NCBI RefSeq assembly: GCF_016863275.1
Contig: NZ_BOOO01000008.1
Span: 124,001-188,000 of the forward strand
Source: Planotetraspora mira
GTDB lineage: Bacteria; Actinomycetota; Actinomycetes; Streptosporangiales; Streptosporangiaceae
Length of the DNA stretch: 64,000 nucleotides
Direction of reading: 5' to 3'
Shown one piece after another: positions 8,785 through 16,206 of this stretch. Numbering within the stretch: the first letter of the stretch is position 1; each line of letters starts with the position of its first letter. The notes below the pieces were generated by a model. It did no database searches, was not told the origin of the DNA, and worked only from the letters and a program-made list of their open reading frames with translations. Made by a program: the position numbers and the translations under genes.

Positions 8785-9918
8785 ATGACTCCCCCCATCG
8801 GTTACCTGACGACAGTGACTCTCACCGCGGTCTGTGTGGTGCTCGGCCTGCGACCGGTGGGCAGGCCGTGGTCGCTCGCCTATCTGAGCTTCCGCATCGG
8901 CATCGTGATCAACGAGTTGCCCTTCGTCGTCCTCTACTGGCTCCTGGCCTCGACGGCGCTGGCCCTCGGCCAGGGCTCCATCGACATACTGGGCGGATGG
9001 CCGGCCGCCGTGGTGCTGGCCCTGTTGGCGGTCGTCGTCCGGCGGGGGCTGCGGACGGGTCCGGTCATCGACCATGCCCTCGCCGAAGGCCTCGGCAGCG
9101 GGTGGCGCGCCGCCGACGTGAATCGGCGTCGCCGGCTCCCGCTCCTCCGCATCCTCTTCCTGCCGGTCGCGATACGCCCCCGCGACGTCGAGCGGCGGGC
9201 GGACATCAGCTACGGCGACGCGGGCCGGCGTAATCTCCTCGACGTCTACCGCCATCGCTCCCACCCCTCGGGCGGTCCCCTGCTGATCCACCTGCACGGG
9301 GGTGGGTTCAACAGCGGGAGGAAGAACAGTCAGTCGCTCCCTCTCATCCACCGGCTCGCACGCCGAGGGTGGGTGTGCATCAGCGCGAACTACCGCCTCA
9401 GGCCTGCGGCCCAGTTCCCCGACCACCTGGTCGACCTCAAGAAGGTGATCGCCTGGGCGCGGGAACACGCGCACGAGTACGGCGCCGACCCGTCGATGAT
9501 CTTCGTGTCGGGCAGTTCCGCGGGAGGTCACCTCGCCTCGATCGCCGCCCTCACCCCCAACGACCCCGACTTCCAGCCGGGATTCGAGCACGCGGACACC
9601 TCGGTCACCGCCGTCGTCTCCCTGAACGGCTGGTACGGGAACTACTACGGCCAGGGCCCCGAATCCTCGCCCATGGCCTACATCAGGCAGGACGCGCCAC
9701 CGTTCTTCATCGCGCACGGTGACCGGGACTCGATCGCGCCCGTCGACGCCGCGCGGCTCTTCGCCGGGAAGCTGCGCGGCACCTCGTCCGCCCCGGTCGT
9801 CTACGCGGAGTTGCCCGGCGCGCAGCACGCGTTCGACCTGTTCCACTCCCTGCGTTTCGAAAAGGTCGTCGACGGGGTCGAGGCCTTCGCCGCCTGGGTG
9901 CTCTCCCACCGGCGATAG
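8785..9918 (+). CDS. HSL-type alpha/beta-hydrolase esterase with N-terminal membrane segments
   Basis: 377 residues. Three N-terminal hydrophobic stretches (TVTLTAVCVVLGL, LPFVVLYWLLASTALAL, AAVVLALLAVVV) anchor it in the membrane. The hydrolase domain has the oxyanion motif HLHGGGF, nucleophile elbow SGSSAGG, acid GDRDSIAP and His in GAQHAFD, so the catalytic triad is complete. The family hydrolyses short acyl esters. The ATG at 8785 is the first start that avoids an arginine-rich, unlikely extension. The 163 bp upstream after the epoxide hydrolase hold nothing I recognise. Confidence 0.87.
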   Translation: MTPPIGYLTTVTLTAVCVVLGLRPVGRPWSLAYLSFRIGIVINELPFVVLYWLLASTALALGQGSIDILGGWPAAVVLALLAVVVRRGLRTGPVIDHALAEGLGSGWRAADVNRRRRLPLLRILFLPVAIRPRDVERRADISYGDAGRRNLLDVYRHRSHPSGGPLLIHLHGGGFNSGRKNSQSLPLIHRLARRGWVCISANYRLRPAAQFPDHLVDLKKVIAWAREHAHEYGADPSMIFVSGSSAGGHLASIAALTPNDPDFQPGFEHADTSVTAVVSLNGWYGNYYGQGPESSPMAYIRQDAPPFFIAHGDRDSIAPVDAARLFAGKLRGTSSAPVVYAELPGAQHAFDLFHSLRFEKVVDGVEAFAAWVLSHRR

Positions 9919-9968
9919 AACGCCGCCCCTCTTCGGATGCCCGGTCGGGCACCCGAAGAGGCGGCGTT
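9919..9968 (+). terminator. Long two-tier hairpin after esterase gene
   Basis: Outer arms 9919-9936 and 9953-9968 pair over 16 bp with a 2-nt bulge. An inner stem, TGCCCG at 9938-9943 with CGGGCA at 9946-9951, closes the loop. It begins at the first base after the stop codon, and the outer stem ends TT. It insulates the following eCIS operon. Confidence 0.75.
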
Positions 9969-9977
9969 AGGTGCACG

Positions 9978-10009
9978 TTGACCGCACGTTAGGGCCCGCT
10001 TCGCATACT
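9978..10009 (+). promoter_or_regulatory. Candidate promoter of the first eCIS operon
   Basis: TTGACC at 9978-9983 and CATACT at 10004-10009 resemble -35 and -10 boxes separated by 20 nt, slightly long. Initiation 6-7 nt after the -10 box would fall on the GTG at 10016, giving a leaderless transcript. No Shine-Dalgarno sequence precedes that GTG. Confidence 0.4.
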
Positions 10010-10015
10010 GACCGC

Positions 10016-10630
10016 GTGAATCGCATCGCGGTGTACGTCCAGGCTCACGACCCCATCCTCCGAGCCGGGGTGACCAGTCAGCTCCGCCAGCGCCCCGAGG
10101 TGCGACTGGTGGGCCAGGACGAGGCGCGGGTCGCCCTCGTCGTCGGCGACACCGTCGACGAGGAGTTGCTGCGATCGTTGAAGGCCCTGCGCTGCCGGGC
10201 CGACCTGCGCATTCTCGTGATCTCCCGGCACGTCGACGACGCCGGCCTGATCGCGGTCATGGAGATCGGGGTCGCCGGGCTGGTCCGCCGGGCGGAGGCC
10301 ACACCCGACCGGCTCCTGGCCATCGTCGAGGCCGCCTCCAAAGGAGAGGGATCCCTGCCGCCCGACCTGCTGGGCCGGCTGCTCTCCCAGGTGGGCAGCG
10401 TCCAGCGCGACGTGCTCGGCCCGCGCGGCCTGTCGTTCACCGGCCTCGCCGACCGGGAGGTGCAGGTGCTGCGCCTGGTCGCGGATGGTTACGACACCGC
10501 CGAGATAGCGGCGCGGCTCTGCTACTCCCAGCGCACCGTGAAGAGCGTCATGCATGACGTCACGACGCGGCTCAACCTGCGCAACCGCTCGCACGCGGTC
10601 GCCTACGCGCTCAGGAACGGCCTGTTGTGA
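10016..10630 (+). CDS. LuxR-type regulator with degenerate receiver domain, eCIS-linked
   Basis: 204 residues from a GTG at 10016. The C-terminal LuxR helix-turn-helix is intact (FTGLADREVQVLRLVADGYD, IAARLCYSQRTVKSVMHDV). The N-terminal half folds like a receiver (RIAVYVQAHDPILRAGV), but the expected phosphoacceptor region reads ALVVGDTVDEE and the conserved Lys is replaced in LVRRAE, so ordinary phosphorelay is doubtful. Its stop overlaps the GTG of the DUF4255 cap gene, tying its expression to the machine. By position it is the cluster's own regulator. Confidence 0.85.
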   Translation: MNRIAVYVQAHDPILRAGVTSQLRQRPEVRLVGQDEARVALVVGDTVDEELLRSLKALRCRADLRILVISRHVDDAGLIAVMEIGVAGLVRRAEATPDRLLAIVEAASKGEGSLPPDLLGRLLSQVGSVQRDVLGPRGLSFTGLADREVQVLRLVADGYDTAEIAARLCYSQRTVKSVMHDVTTRLNLRNRSHAVAYALRNGLL

Positions 10631-11244
10631 TCCACGAAATCGACGAGGCCCTGCGGAACCTGATCCGCGAGAACGCGCTGGCCGGCAGCGGAATCGAGGT
10701 GCTGCTCGAGGCGCCGACGAAGGAGTGGGCGGCCCGGCGGAACACCCCCACCGTCAACATGTACCTCTACGACATCCGCGAGGACCTGCGCAGGCGCGAA
10801 CTGGGCCGGATCCCGGAGTACGACTCCGACGGCCGGATCACGGCACGTCACCGGCCGCCTCGCCACATGAAGCTGTCCTACCTCGTCACCGCCTGGACGC
10901 AGCGGCCGGAGGACGAGCACCGGCTGCTCTCGTCGATGCTGGTCGTCCTGCTCGCCAACGAGATGATGCCGCCGTCGCGGCTCACCGGGTCCCTCGCCGA
11001 ACTGGGGCTTCCCGTGCCGATGACCGTGGCGTCGCCGCCTCCGGAGGACCGCGCGTTCGCCGACGTCTGGACGGCTCTCGGCGGCGAGCTGAAGCCCTCG
11101 CTGGACGTGGTCGTCAGCGTGCCCGTCCCTGCCGTGCCGCCGGAGCCGGCGGCCCCGCTGGTGACGGAGGACCTGGTAGCCCGGGTCGTGAACAGGCAGA
11201 CCCGCATCGCGATGTCCCGCCAGGCGAAGGACCGGCGACCGTGA
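10627..11244 (+). CDS. DUF4255 (Pvc16-like) tail terminator/cap protein
   Basis: 205 residues. The N-terminal MIHEIDEALRNLIRENAL and VNMYLYDIREDLRRRE are typical of the DUF4255/Pvc16 N-terminal family, whose AFP/PVC members cap the distal end of tube and sheath. The family's LSYLVTAWTQRPEDEHRLLS stretch is also present. The GTG start overlaps the upstream stop in TTGTGA, and its own stop overlaps the ATPase GTG. The C-terminal tail is rich in Pro and Ala. In AFP/PVC clusters cap and ATPase genes come last; here they lead. Confidence 0.92.
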   Translation: MIHEIDEALRNLIRENALAGSGIEVLLEAPTKEWAARRNTPTVNMYLYDIREDLRRRELGRIPEYDSDGRITARHRPPRHMKLSYLVTAWTQRPEDEHRLLSSMLVVLLANEMMPPSRLTGSLAELGLPVPMTVASPPPEDRAFADVWTALGGELKPSLDVVVSVPVPAVPPEPAAPLVTEDLVARVVNRQTRIAMSRQAKDRRP

Positions 11245-13316
11245 CCGACCCCGGCGTGACGCACCTGTTCGGGCGGCTCGGCCTCGTCGAGCGGCGGGTC
11301 CGCGGCGCCGTCGCCGCCTTCCGCGCCCGCGATCCGATCCCGGACGACCCCTTCCGCGGCCTCTACCTCTCCGACCAGGCGGTCGAGGAGATCCTGCGCT
11401 CGCGACGGCTGCCCATCGGGGACGGCGATCCCGGTCTCGCCGAAGTGGAGGCCGCCGCGGACCAGGCGGAGGCCGCGGGCGGGCGGTCCCGGCTCCGCGA
11501 CCTCACCGCCGCCGCCGGCCTGAGCCACCTCGACGTCGAACTCCTGCTCGCCGCCGTGCTGCCCGACGTGGACAGCCGCTACGAGCAGCTCTACGGCTAC
11601 CTGAACGACGACGTCACACGGCGGCGGGCCACGGTCGGGCTCGCCCTCCGGCTCTGCGGCATGCAGGAGGCCTCGGCACACGCGCGGGCCCGGCTGGACG
11701 CGCTGGCCGATCTCGGGCTCCTGGTCGTGGAGGAGCCCGAGCGGCCGCTGCTGTCCCGCACGCTCCGGGTGCCGGACCGAGTGGTCGCGCACCTGCTCGG
11801 CGACGACCGGCCCGACGCCGCGCTCGCGGCGGTTCTCACCCTCCCCGCCGCCCACACGACAGCCGGCACGACCATCGACACGACGATCGACACGGCAGCC
11901 GGGGGGCGGGCAGCGGTGACGCTTCCCGGAGCCGAACGGCTGGCGCGAGCCGTACAGAACGGTGTCCGTCTCGTCTACCTGCGGGAACGCGCCGGAGGAA
12001 GCGGGCACGCACTCGCCGTGGCCGCGCTGTCCCGAGCGGGCGCCGGGGCGCTCTGCGCGGACGCCGCCCGGCTCACCCCCAACCTCGCGCGCTCGCTCTA
12101 CCGTGAGGCGCTGCTGACCGGACGCGGAATCGTCATCGGTCCGATCTCCGGCCCGCTTCCCGCGCCACCGAGCGCGAACGTCGTCGTCATCATGTACGGC
12201 ACGGCCCCCTTCGACCCGCACTGGAGCTCCACTCCCCCGCTGCCCGCCGACGTGGAAGCCGTACCCGGCGCGGTGCGGGCGGAGTTGTGGCGCGACGCGC
12301 TGAACGGCCTGCTCGCGCCAGGAGCCGACCCGGACGCCGCGACCGCCCATTTCACGCTGGGCCCCCAGCAGATCACCCGGGCGGCGACGGCGGCCACCCT
12401 CATCGCGCTCGCGGAGGAGAGCCCGCTGCGCGCCGACCATCTGCGGCTCGGCGCACGCGCCCAGAACGCGGGCGGCCTCGAACGGCTGGCCCGCAGGATC
12501 GAGCCGGCCGTGGGCTGGGACGACCTCGTCCTTCCCCCCGACGTCACAGCACAACTCCGGGAGCTCGCCGCGCGGGCGAGGCACCGGGACACGGTGCTCG
12601 GCGAATGGCGGATGCGGCCGGGAGGCGGCCGCGGCCGTGGCGTGACCGCCCTGTTCGCGGGCGACTCCGGCACGGGCAAGACCATGTCGGCGGAGGTCAT
12701 CGCCGCGTCGCTCGGTCTCGACCTGTACACCGTGAACCTGGCGACGGTCGTCGACAAGTACGTCGGCGAGACCGAGAAGAACCTGGAGCGGATCTTCGCC
12801 GAGGCGGCGGGGGTCAACGGCGTCCTGCTGTTCGACGAGGCCGACGCGATCTTCGGCAGGCGGTCGGAGGTCCGCGACGCGCACGACAGGTACGCCAACA
12901 TCGAGAGCGCGTACCTGTTGCAGCGCATGGAGACCTTCGACGGCCTCGCGATCCTGGCCACCAACCTGCGCGCCAACCTCGACGAGGCCTTCACCCGGCG
13001 GCTCGACCAGGTGGTGGACTTCCCCGTGCCCTCCTCCGACCTGCGGCACACGTTGTGGGACCGGTGCCTGGGGGCGCGTCTGCCACGCGACCCCGACGTG
13101 GACCTCGACTTCCTCGCGCGCTCCTTCGAACTCGCGGGCGGGCACATCCGGTCGGTCGCGATCACGGCCGCCTACCTGGCGGCGACGTCAGGTGAACCGG
13201 TGTGCATGGCGGACCTCGTCGGGGCCGTCGCCCGGGAGTACCGCAAACTCGGACGCCTCTGCCTGGAGCGGGAGTTCGGGACCTATCTCTCCCTCGTCAC
13301 CCCGGAGCGCCGATGA
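11241..13316 (+). CDS. AAA+ ATPase of the eCIS (Pvc15/Afp15-like)
   Basis: 691 residues. The C-terminal AAA+ module has Walker A GDSGTGKT near residues 474-481, Walker B LLFDEADA near 529, and a sensor/arginine-finger stretch ATNLRANLDEAFTRRLD. The N-terminal ~450 residues are helical with winged-helix-like parts, as in eCIS ATPases. These proteins are conserved in eCIS loci and are implicated in assembly or cargo handling. GTG at 11241 overlaps the DUF4255 stop by 4 nt, and its own stop overlaps the next ATG. An in-frame extension further upstream belongs to no known domain and was not used. Confidence 0.93.
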   Translation: MTDPGVTHLFGRLGLVERRVRGAVAAFRARDPIPDDPFRGLYLSDQAVEEILRSRRLPIGDGDPGLAEVEAAADQAEAAGGRSRLRDLTAAAGLSHLDVELLLAAVLPDVDSRYEQLYGYLNDDVTRRRATVGLALRLCGMQEASAHARARLDALADLGLLVVEEPERPLLSRTLRVPDRVVAHLLGDDRPDAALAAVLTLPAAHTTAGTTIDTTIDTAAGGRAAVTLPGAERLARAVQNGVRLVYLRERAGGSGHALAVAALSRAGAGALCADAARLTPNLARSLYREALLTGRGIVIGPISGPLPAPPSANVVVIMYGTAPFDPHWSSTPPLPADVEAVPGAVRAELWRDALNGLLAPGADPDAATAHFTLGPQQITRAATAATLIALAEESPLRADHLRLGARAQNAGGLERLARRIEPAVGWDDLVLPPDVTAQLRELAARARHRDTVLGEWRMRPGGGRGRGVTALFAGDSGTGKTMSAEVIAASLGLDLYTVNLATVVDKYVGETEKNLERIFAEAAGVNGVLLFDEADAIFGRRSEVRDAHDRYANIESAYLLQRMETFDGLAILATNLRANLDEAFTRRLDQVVDFPVPSSDLRHTLWDRCLGARLPRDPDVDLDFLARSFELAGGHIRSVAITAAYLAATSGEPVCMADLVGAVAREYRKLGRLCLEREFGTYLSLVTPERR

Positions 13317-15187
13317 ACTGCGCCAGTTGTGGCACCAGCAATCCACCCGGAGCCCGGTTCTGCGCGAACCCCGGCTGCGGGGCGTATCTCTCCTGGTCCG
13401 GGCAGGCCCCGGCCGAGGAGAGGCAACCGCAGACCGCGTTGCGGCCACAGGCGGGCGGCAAGACGGGCATGCGGATGGAACTCGACGCGACGGACCTGAC
13501 GGCCGAGCCCGGCACCGGCGCGCAGTCGCGGGCCACCGTGCACAACACCGGGACCCGGGTCGAGCGGTTCGCGCTGACCGTCACCGGCACCGCGGCCCGC
13601 TGGGCCGCCGTCGACCCCGGGGAGCTCACGGTCTATCCGGGCGACGCCGCCACCGCGACGATCACCTTCACGCCGCCCCGCTCCCCCGCCGGACCGGCGG
13701 GCACCTGGGACTTCGTCGTGGCGGCGGCCTCCATGGTCAGCGGCGGCCTCCGCGACGACGTGCCCGGCAGGCTCACGATCGGGAGGTTCCACGCGCTGAA
13801 GGCCGTACTGTCACCCGCCGCGTCCCGTGGCGGCGTCCGTACGCGGCACTCGCTGATGCTGGAGAACCAGGGCAACGCCCCTGAGGACCTGCGGCTCGCC
13901 GCCACCGACGCGGAGAACGAGTTGCGCATCGGGCTGCCCGCCCAGGTGCGGCTCGACCCCGGCAAGGCGGCGGTCTCCGTCGAGGTCGGGGCGGCGCCCG
14001 CGACGTTCGGCATGCCGAAACGGGTGCCGTTCACGGTGGTCGTGACCCCGGCGGGCCAACCACCCGTCACGGCGGAGGGCACCCGCATCGTCACCCCCCG
14101 GTTCGGCCGCTGGCCGCTCGTCGTGGCGCCTGTGCTGGTCATCGCCCTCGTCGCGGGCGTCCTCGCGCTGACCCGTTCCTCCACCGGCCCGCCCGCCACG
14201 GCGGGGGCGGGAAGCACGGCCGCCCCGGACGGCGGCTCGGACACGACCGCCCCGGACGGCGGCTCGGACACGACCGCCCCGGAGGAGGCCACGAACGGGA
14301 ACTCGGCCGCACCGGGCGAGGGGGCGAAGCCCACCCCCAAGGCGACCGTGAAGAAGACGCCGAAACCGGTGACCCCTCCGGCGTACGTCGCCGGCAAGGG
14401 CGAGCTCACGGGCGGCGTGGCGGAGGTCGCCGTACGGAACCTCGCCTCCAGCGCGAGGATCTTCCTCACCCCGGATCTGACCGCCATCACGATGGCGGGC
14501 ACGACCATCGGCGACGACCGCCCGCGCACCGGGGGCAACTTCCCCGCCGCGGCGCTGCGGGTGACCGGGCGCGAGAAGAGCTCGTTCCGGGTCGGGCCGG
14601 TCACCGGCGACTCGCCCGACGGCCTGCGTTTCAGTTATCTCGTGGTCGACCGGCAGCGGGGAACCCTCGGCGGCCTGCCGTACGAGGCGGGCAGTGCGCG
14701 CATCGGAACCGGCCAGCAACGGGTGCAGGTCTCCGGCATCGAGACCGCGACTCCGGACAGCGTGATCATCCTGACCGTGCGGGACGGCGGCCAGGCCGTG
14801 CGGATCGACGACAAGGAGCAGGGCGGCTTCATCGCGTCGACCCTCGACGCCTCGGCCGCGACGTCCGAGGTCGCCTTCGACTATCTCGTCGTGGACCCGG
14901 CCGGGGACGGGAAGGGGCAGGTGAAGGCCGCCGCCGGGCTCGCCAGGACCGTTCCGGGCAACGTCGGCGTCGCCGCTCCCCGGCTTGAGCACGACGTGAT
15001 CGGCCTCCGATCGGCGGTGCTCCTCACGCCGGACGCCACGAGCTACCGGGACGACACCGGCCTCTACGCCTCGGCGTTGACGGACGTCTGCGTGCTGAGC
15101 CAGGGCGACGGCTTCGCCGAGGTCGAGCCGTTCTACACCCGGCGACCATTCGTGAAGATCCCATATGACTGGCTGGTCGTGACATGA
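13313..15187 (+). CDS. Zinc-ribbon/Ig-like membrane protein 1 with C-terminal beta repeats
   Basis: 624 residues. A four-cysteine zinc ribbon (CASCG and CANPGCG, residues 3-25) comes first, then two Ig-like NEW3/CARDB-type domains (about 45-260, with ATVHNTGTRVERF and LENQGNAPEDLRL). One transmembrane helix follows (LVVAPVLVIALVAGVLAL, about 266-287), then a Gly/Asp/Thr linker with a perfect 27-nt repeat. The C-terminal part holds three beta-rich repeats ending FSYLVV, FDYLVV and YDWLVV. Topology is probably cytoplasmic ribbon and Ig domains with an outside C-terminus. It is the first of three adjacent paralogues. I infer, but cannot show, a membrane docking role. Confidence 0.85.
   Translation: MNCASCGTSNPPGARFCANPGCGAYLSWSGQAPAEERQPQTALRPQAGGKTGMRMELDATDLTAEPGTGAQSRATVHNTGTRVERFALTVTGTAARWAAVDPGELTVYPGDAATATITFTPPRSPAGPAGTWDFVVAAASMVSGGLRDDVPGRLTIGRFHALKAVLSPAASRGGVRTRHSLMLENQGNAPEDLRLAATDAENELRIGLPAQVRLDPGKAAVSVEVGAAPATFGMPKRVPFTVVVTPAGQPPVTAEGTRIVTPRFGRWPLVVAPVLVIALVAGVLALTRSSTGPPATAGAGSTAAPDGGSDTTAPDGGSDTTAPEEATNGNSAAPGEGAKPTPKATVKKTPKPVTPPAYVAGKGELTGGVAEVAVRNLASSARIFLTPDLTAITMAGTTIGDDRPRTGGNFPAAALRVTGREKSSFRVGPVTGDSPDGLRFSYLVVDRQRGTLGGLPYEAGSARIGTGQQRVQVSGIETATPDSVIILTVRDGGQAVRIDDKEQGGFIASTLDASAATSEVAFDYLVVDPAGDGKGQVKAAAGLARTVPGNVGVAAPRLEHDVIGLRSAVLLTPDATSYRDDTGLYASALTDVCVLSQGDGFAEVEPFYTRRPFVKIPYDWLVVT
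14221..14274. repeat. 27-bp perfect tandem repeat in linker
   Basis: Two identical 27-nt units (14221-14247 and 14248-14274) encode APDGGSDTT twice in the linker just after the transmembrane helix. It looks like slippage-driven linker length variation. Confidence 0.9.
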
Positions 15188-16206
15188 CTTTGACATGCGC
15201 CAAGTGCGGCTTCCAGAACGTCGGCGGAGCCCAGTTCTGCGCGAACCAGACGTGCGGCGCCTACCTTCCGTGGGACCGTGCCCGGCAGCCGGAGACGGGC
15301 CGGGTACCCGTCGCCGAGCAGCGCGCGGGCCTGCGCATCGATCTCGCGGAGGCGTCCCTGACGGTCGAGCCGGGCCAGACGATCGGGACCCAGGTGACGA
15401 TCCACAACACCGGGACCCGCGTCGAGCAGTTCCAGCTGCGGCTGTTCGGGCCTGCCGCGGCGTGGGGGCAGGCCGACCCGGCCGAGCTCGCCGTCTATCC
15501 GGGCACCAAGGCCACCTGCGCGTTGCGCTTCACCCCACCCCGCTCGTCGGCGGCCGGTGCCGGCCGGTGGGATTTCGGCGTCCTCGTCGAGTCGTCGGTC
15601 AACACCGGTCTGCACGCGGACGCGACCGGCTGGCTCACGGTCGGCACGTTCTCCGCGCTCACGGCCGAGCTGTGGCCGCAGGTCACACGTGGCCGGGGAA
15701 CGACGGAGCACTCCCTCATCCTCGACAACCAGGGCAACCTCTCCGAGGTGGTGAAGCTGAGCGCCACCGACGAGTCCGGCGAACTCCGGCTCGACCTGCC
15801 CACATCGGTCTCCGCCGTTCCCGGCCGGACGACCGTGCCCATCAGGGTGACCGTGGTGAGCGGCCAGGACGACGGCCGGACCTACCGCTTCACCGTCACC
15901 GCGGCCGCGCGCGACCGCGCGCCGATCGCCGTGAACGGCTCTCGCGCGGTCCCGGCTCCGCCGCGGCCCCAGCCGAAGCCGGCCCCCGCGCCCCCGCCGC
16001 CGCGGCCCGAGCCGCCGCCGGAACCCCCGCGGCCGCAGGTCGTGTACGTCCCGTCGGGCGCGCAGCGGCAGCGCAGGGCAGGCTGCCTCGGCGGACTGGT
16101 CAAACTGGTGCTCTGGTGTGTCGTCATCGCCCTGCTGCTCGCGGCCGCATCCTGGGCATACGACAACCAGGACCAGGTGCGATCGTGGCTGGAGGGCCTG
16201 CAATGA
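15184..16206 (+). CDS. Zinc-ribbon/Ig-like membrane protein 2, C-terminally anchored
   Basis: 340 residues. The same zinc ribbon (CAKCG, CANQTCG) and two Ig-like domains as its neighbours are present (IHNTGTRVEQFQLRL; LDNQGNLSEVVKLS). After a proline-rich stretch and a basic patch it ends with one transmembrane helix, LVLWCVVIALLLAAASWAY, and about 18 more residues. Unlike the flanking paralogues it has almost no domain beyond the membrane, so it could be a plain anchor or scaffold. ATG at 15184 overlaps the previous stop by 4 nt; the next gene overlaps its stop likewise. Confidence 0.87.
   Translation: MTLTCAKCGFQNVGGAQFCANQTCGAYLPWDRARQPETGRVPVAEQRAGLRIDLAEASLTVEPGQTIGTQVTIHNTGTRVEQFQLRLFGPAAAWGQADPAELAVYPGTKATCALRFTPPRSSAAGAGRWDFGVLVESSVNTGLHADATGWLTVGTFSALTAELWPQVTRGRGTTEHSLILDNQGNLSEVVKLSATDESGELRLDLPTSVSAVPGRTTVPIRVTVVSGQDDGRTYRFTVTAAARDRAPIAVNGSRAVPAPPRPQPKPAPAPPPPRPEPPPEPPRPQVVYVPSGAQRQRRAGCLGGLVKLVLWCVVIALLLAAASWAYDNQDQVRSWLEGLQ

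Noticed and set aside
1-9918. Antibiotic biosynthetic cluster suggested by the SARP regulator, glycosyltransferase and epoxide hydrolase
   Set aside because: No polyketide synthase, peptide synthetase, terpene or RiPP core genes are visible; the genes are independently oriented.
10878-13145. A 755-codon minus-strand frame opposite the AAA+ ATPase
   Set aside because: It is a shadow of the ATPase gene: low-complexity composition and no motif.
14221-14274. CRISPR-like repeat
   Set aside because: Only two contiguous copies without spacers, inside a coding linker.
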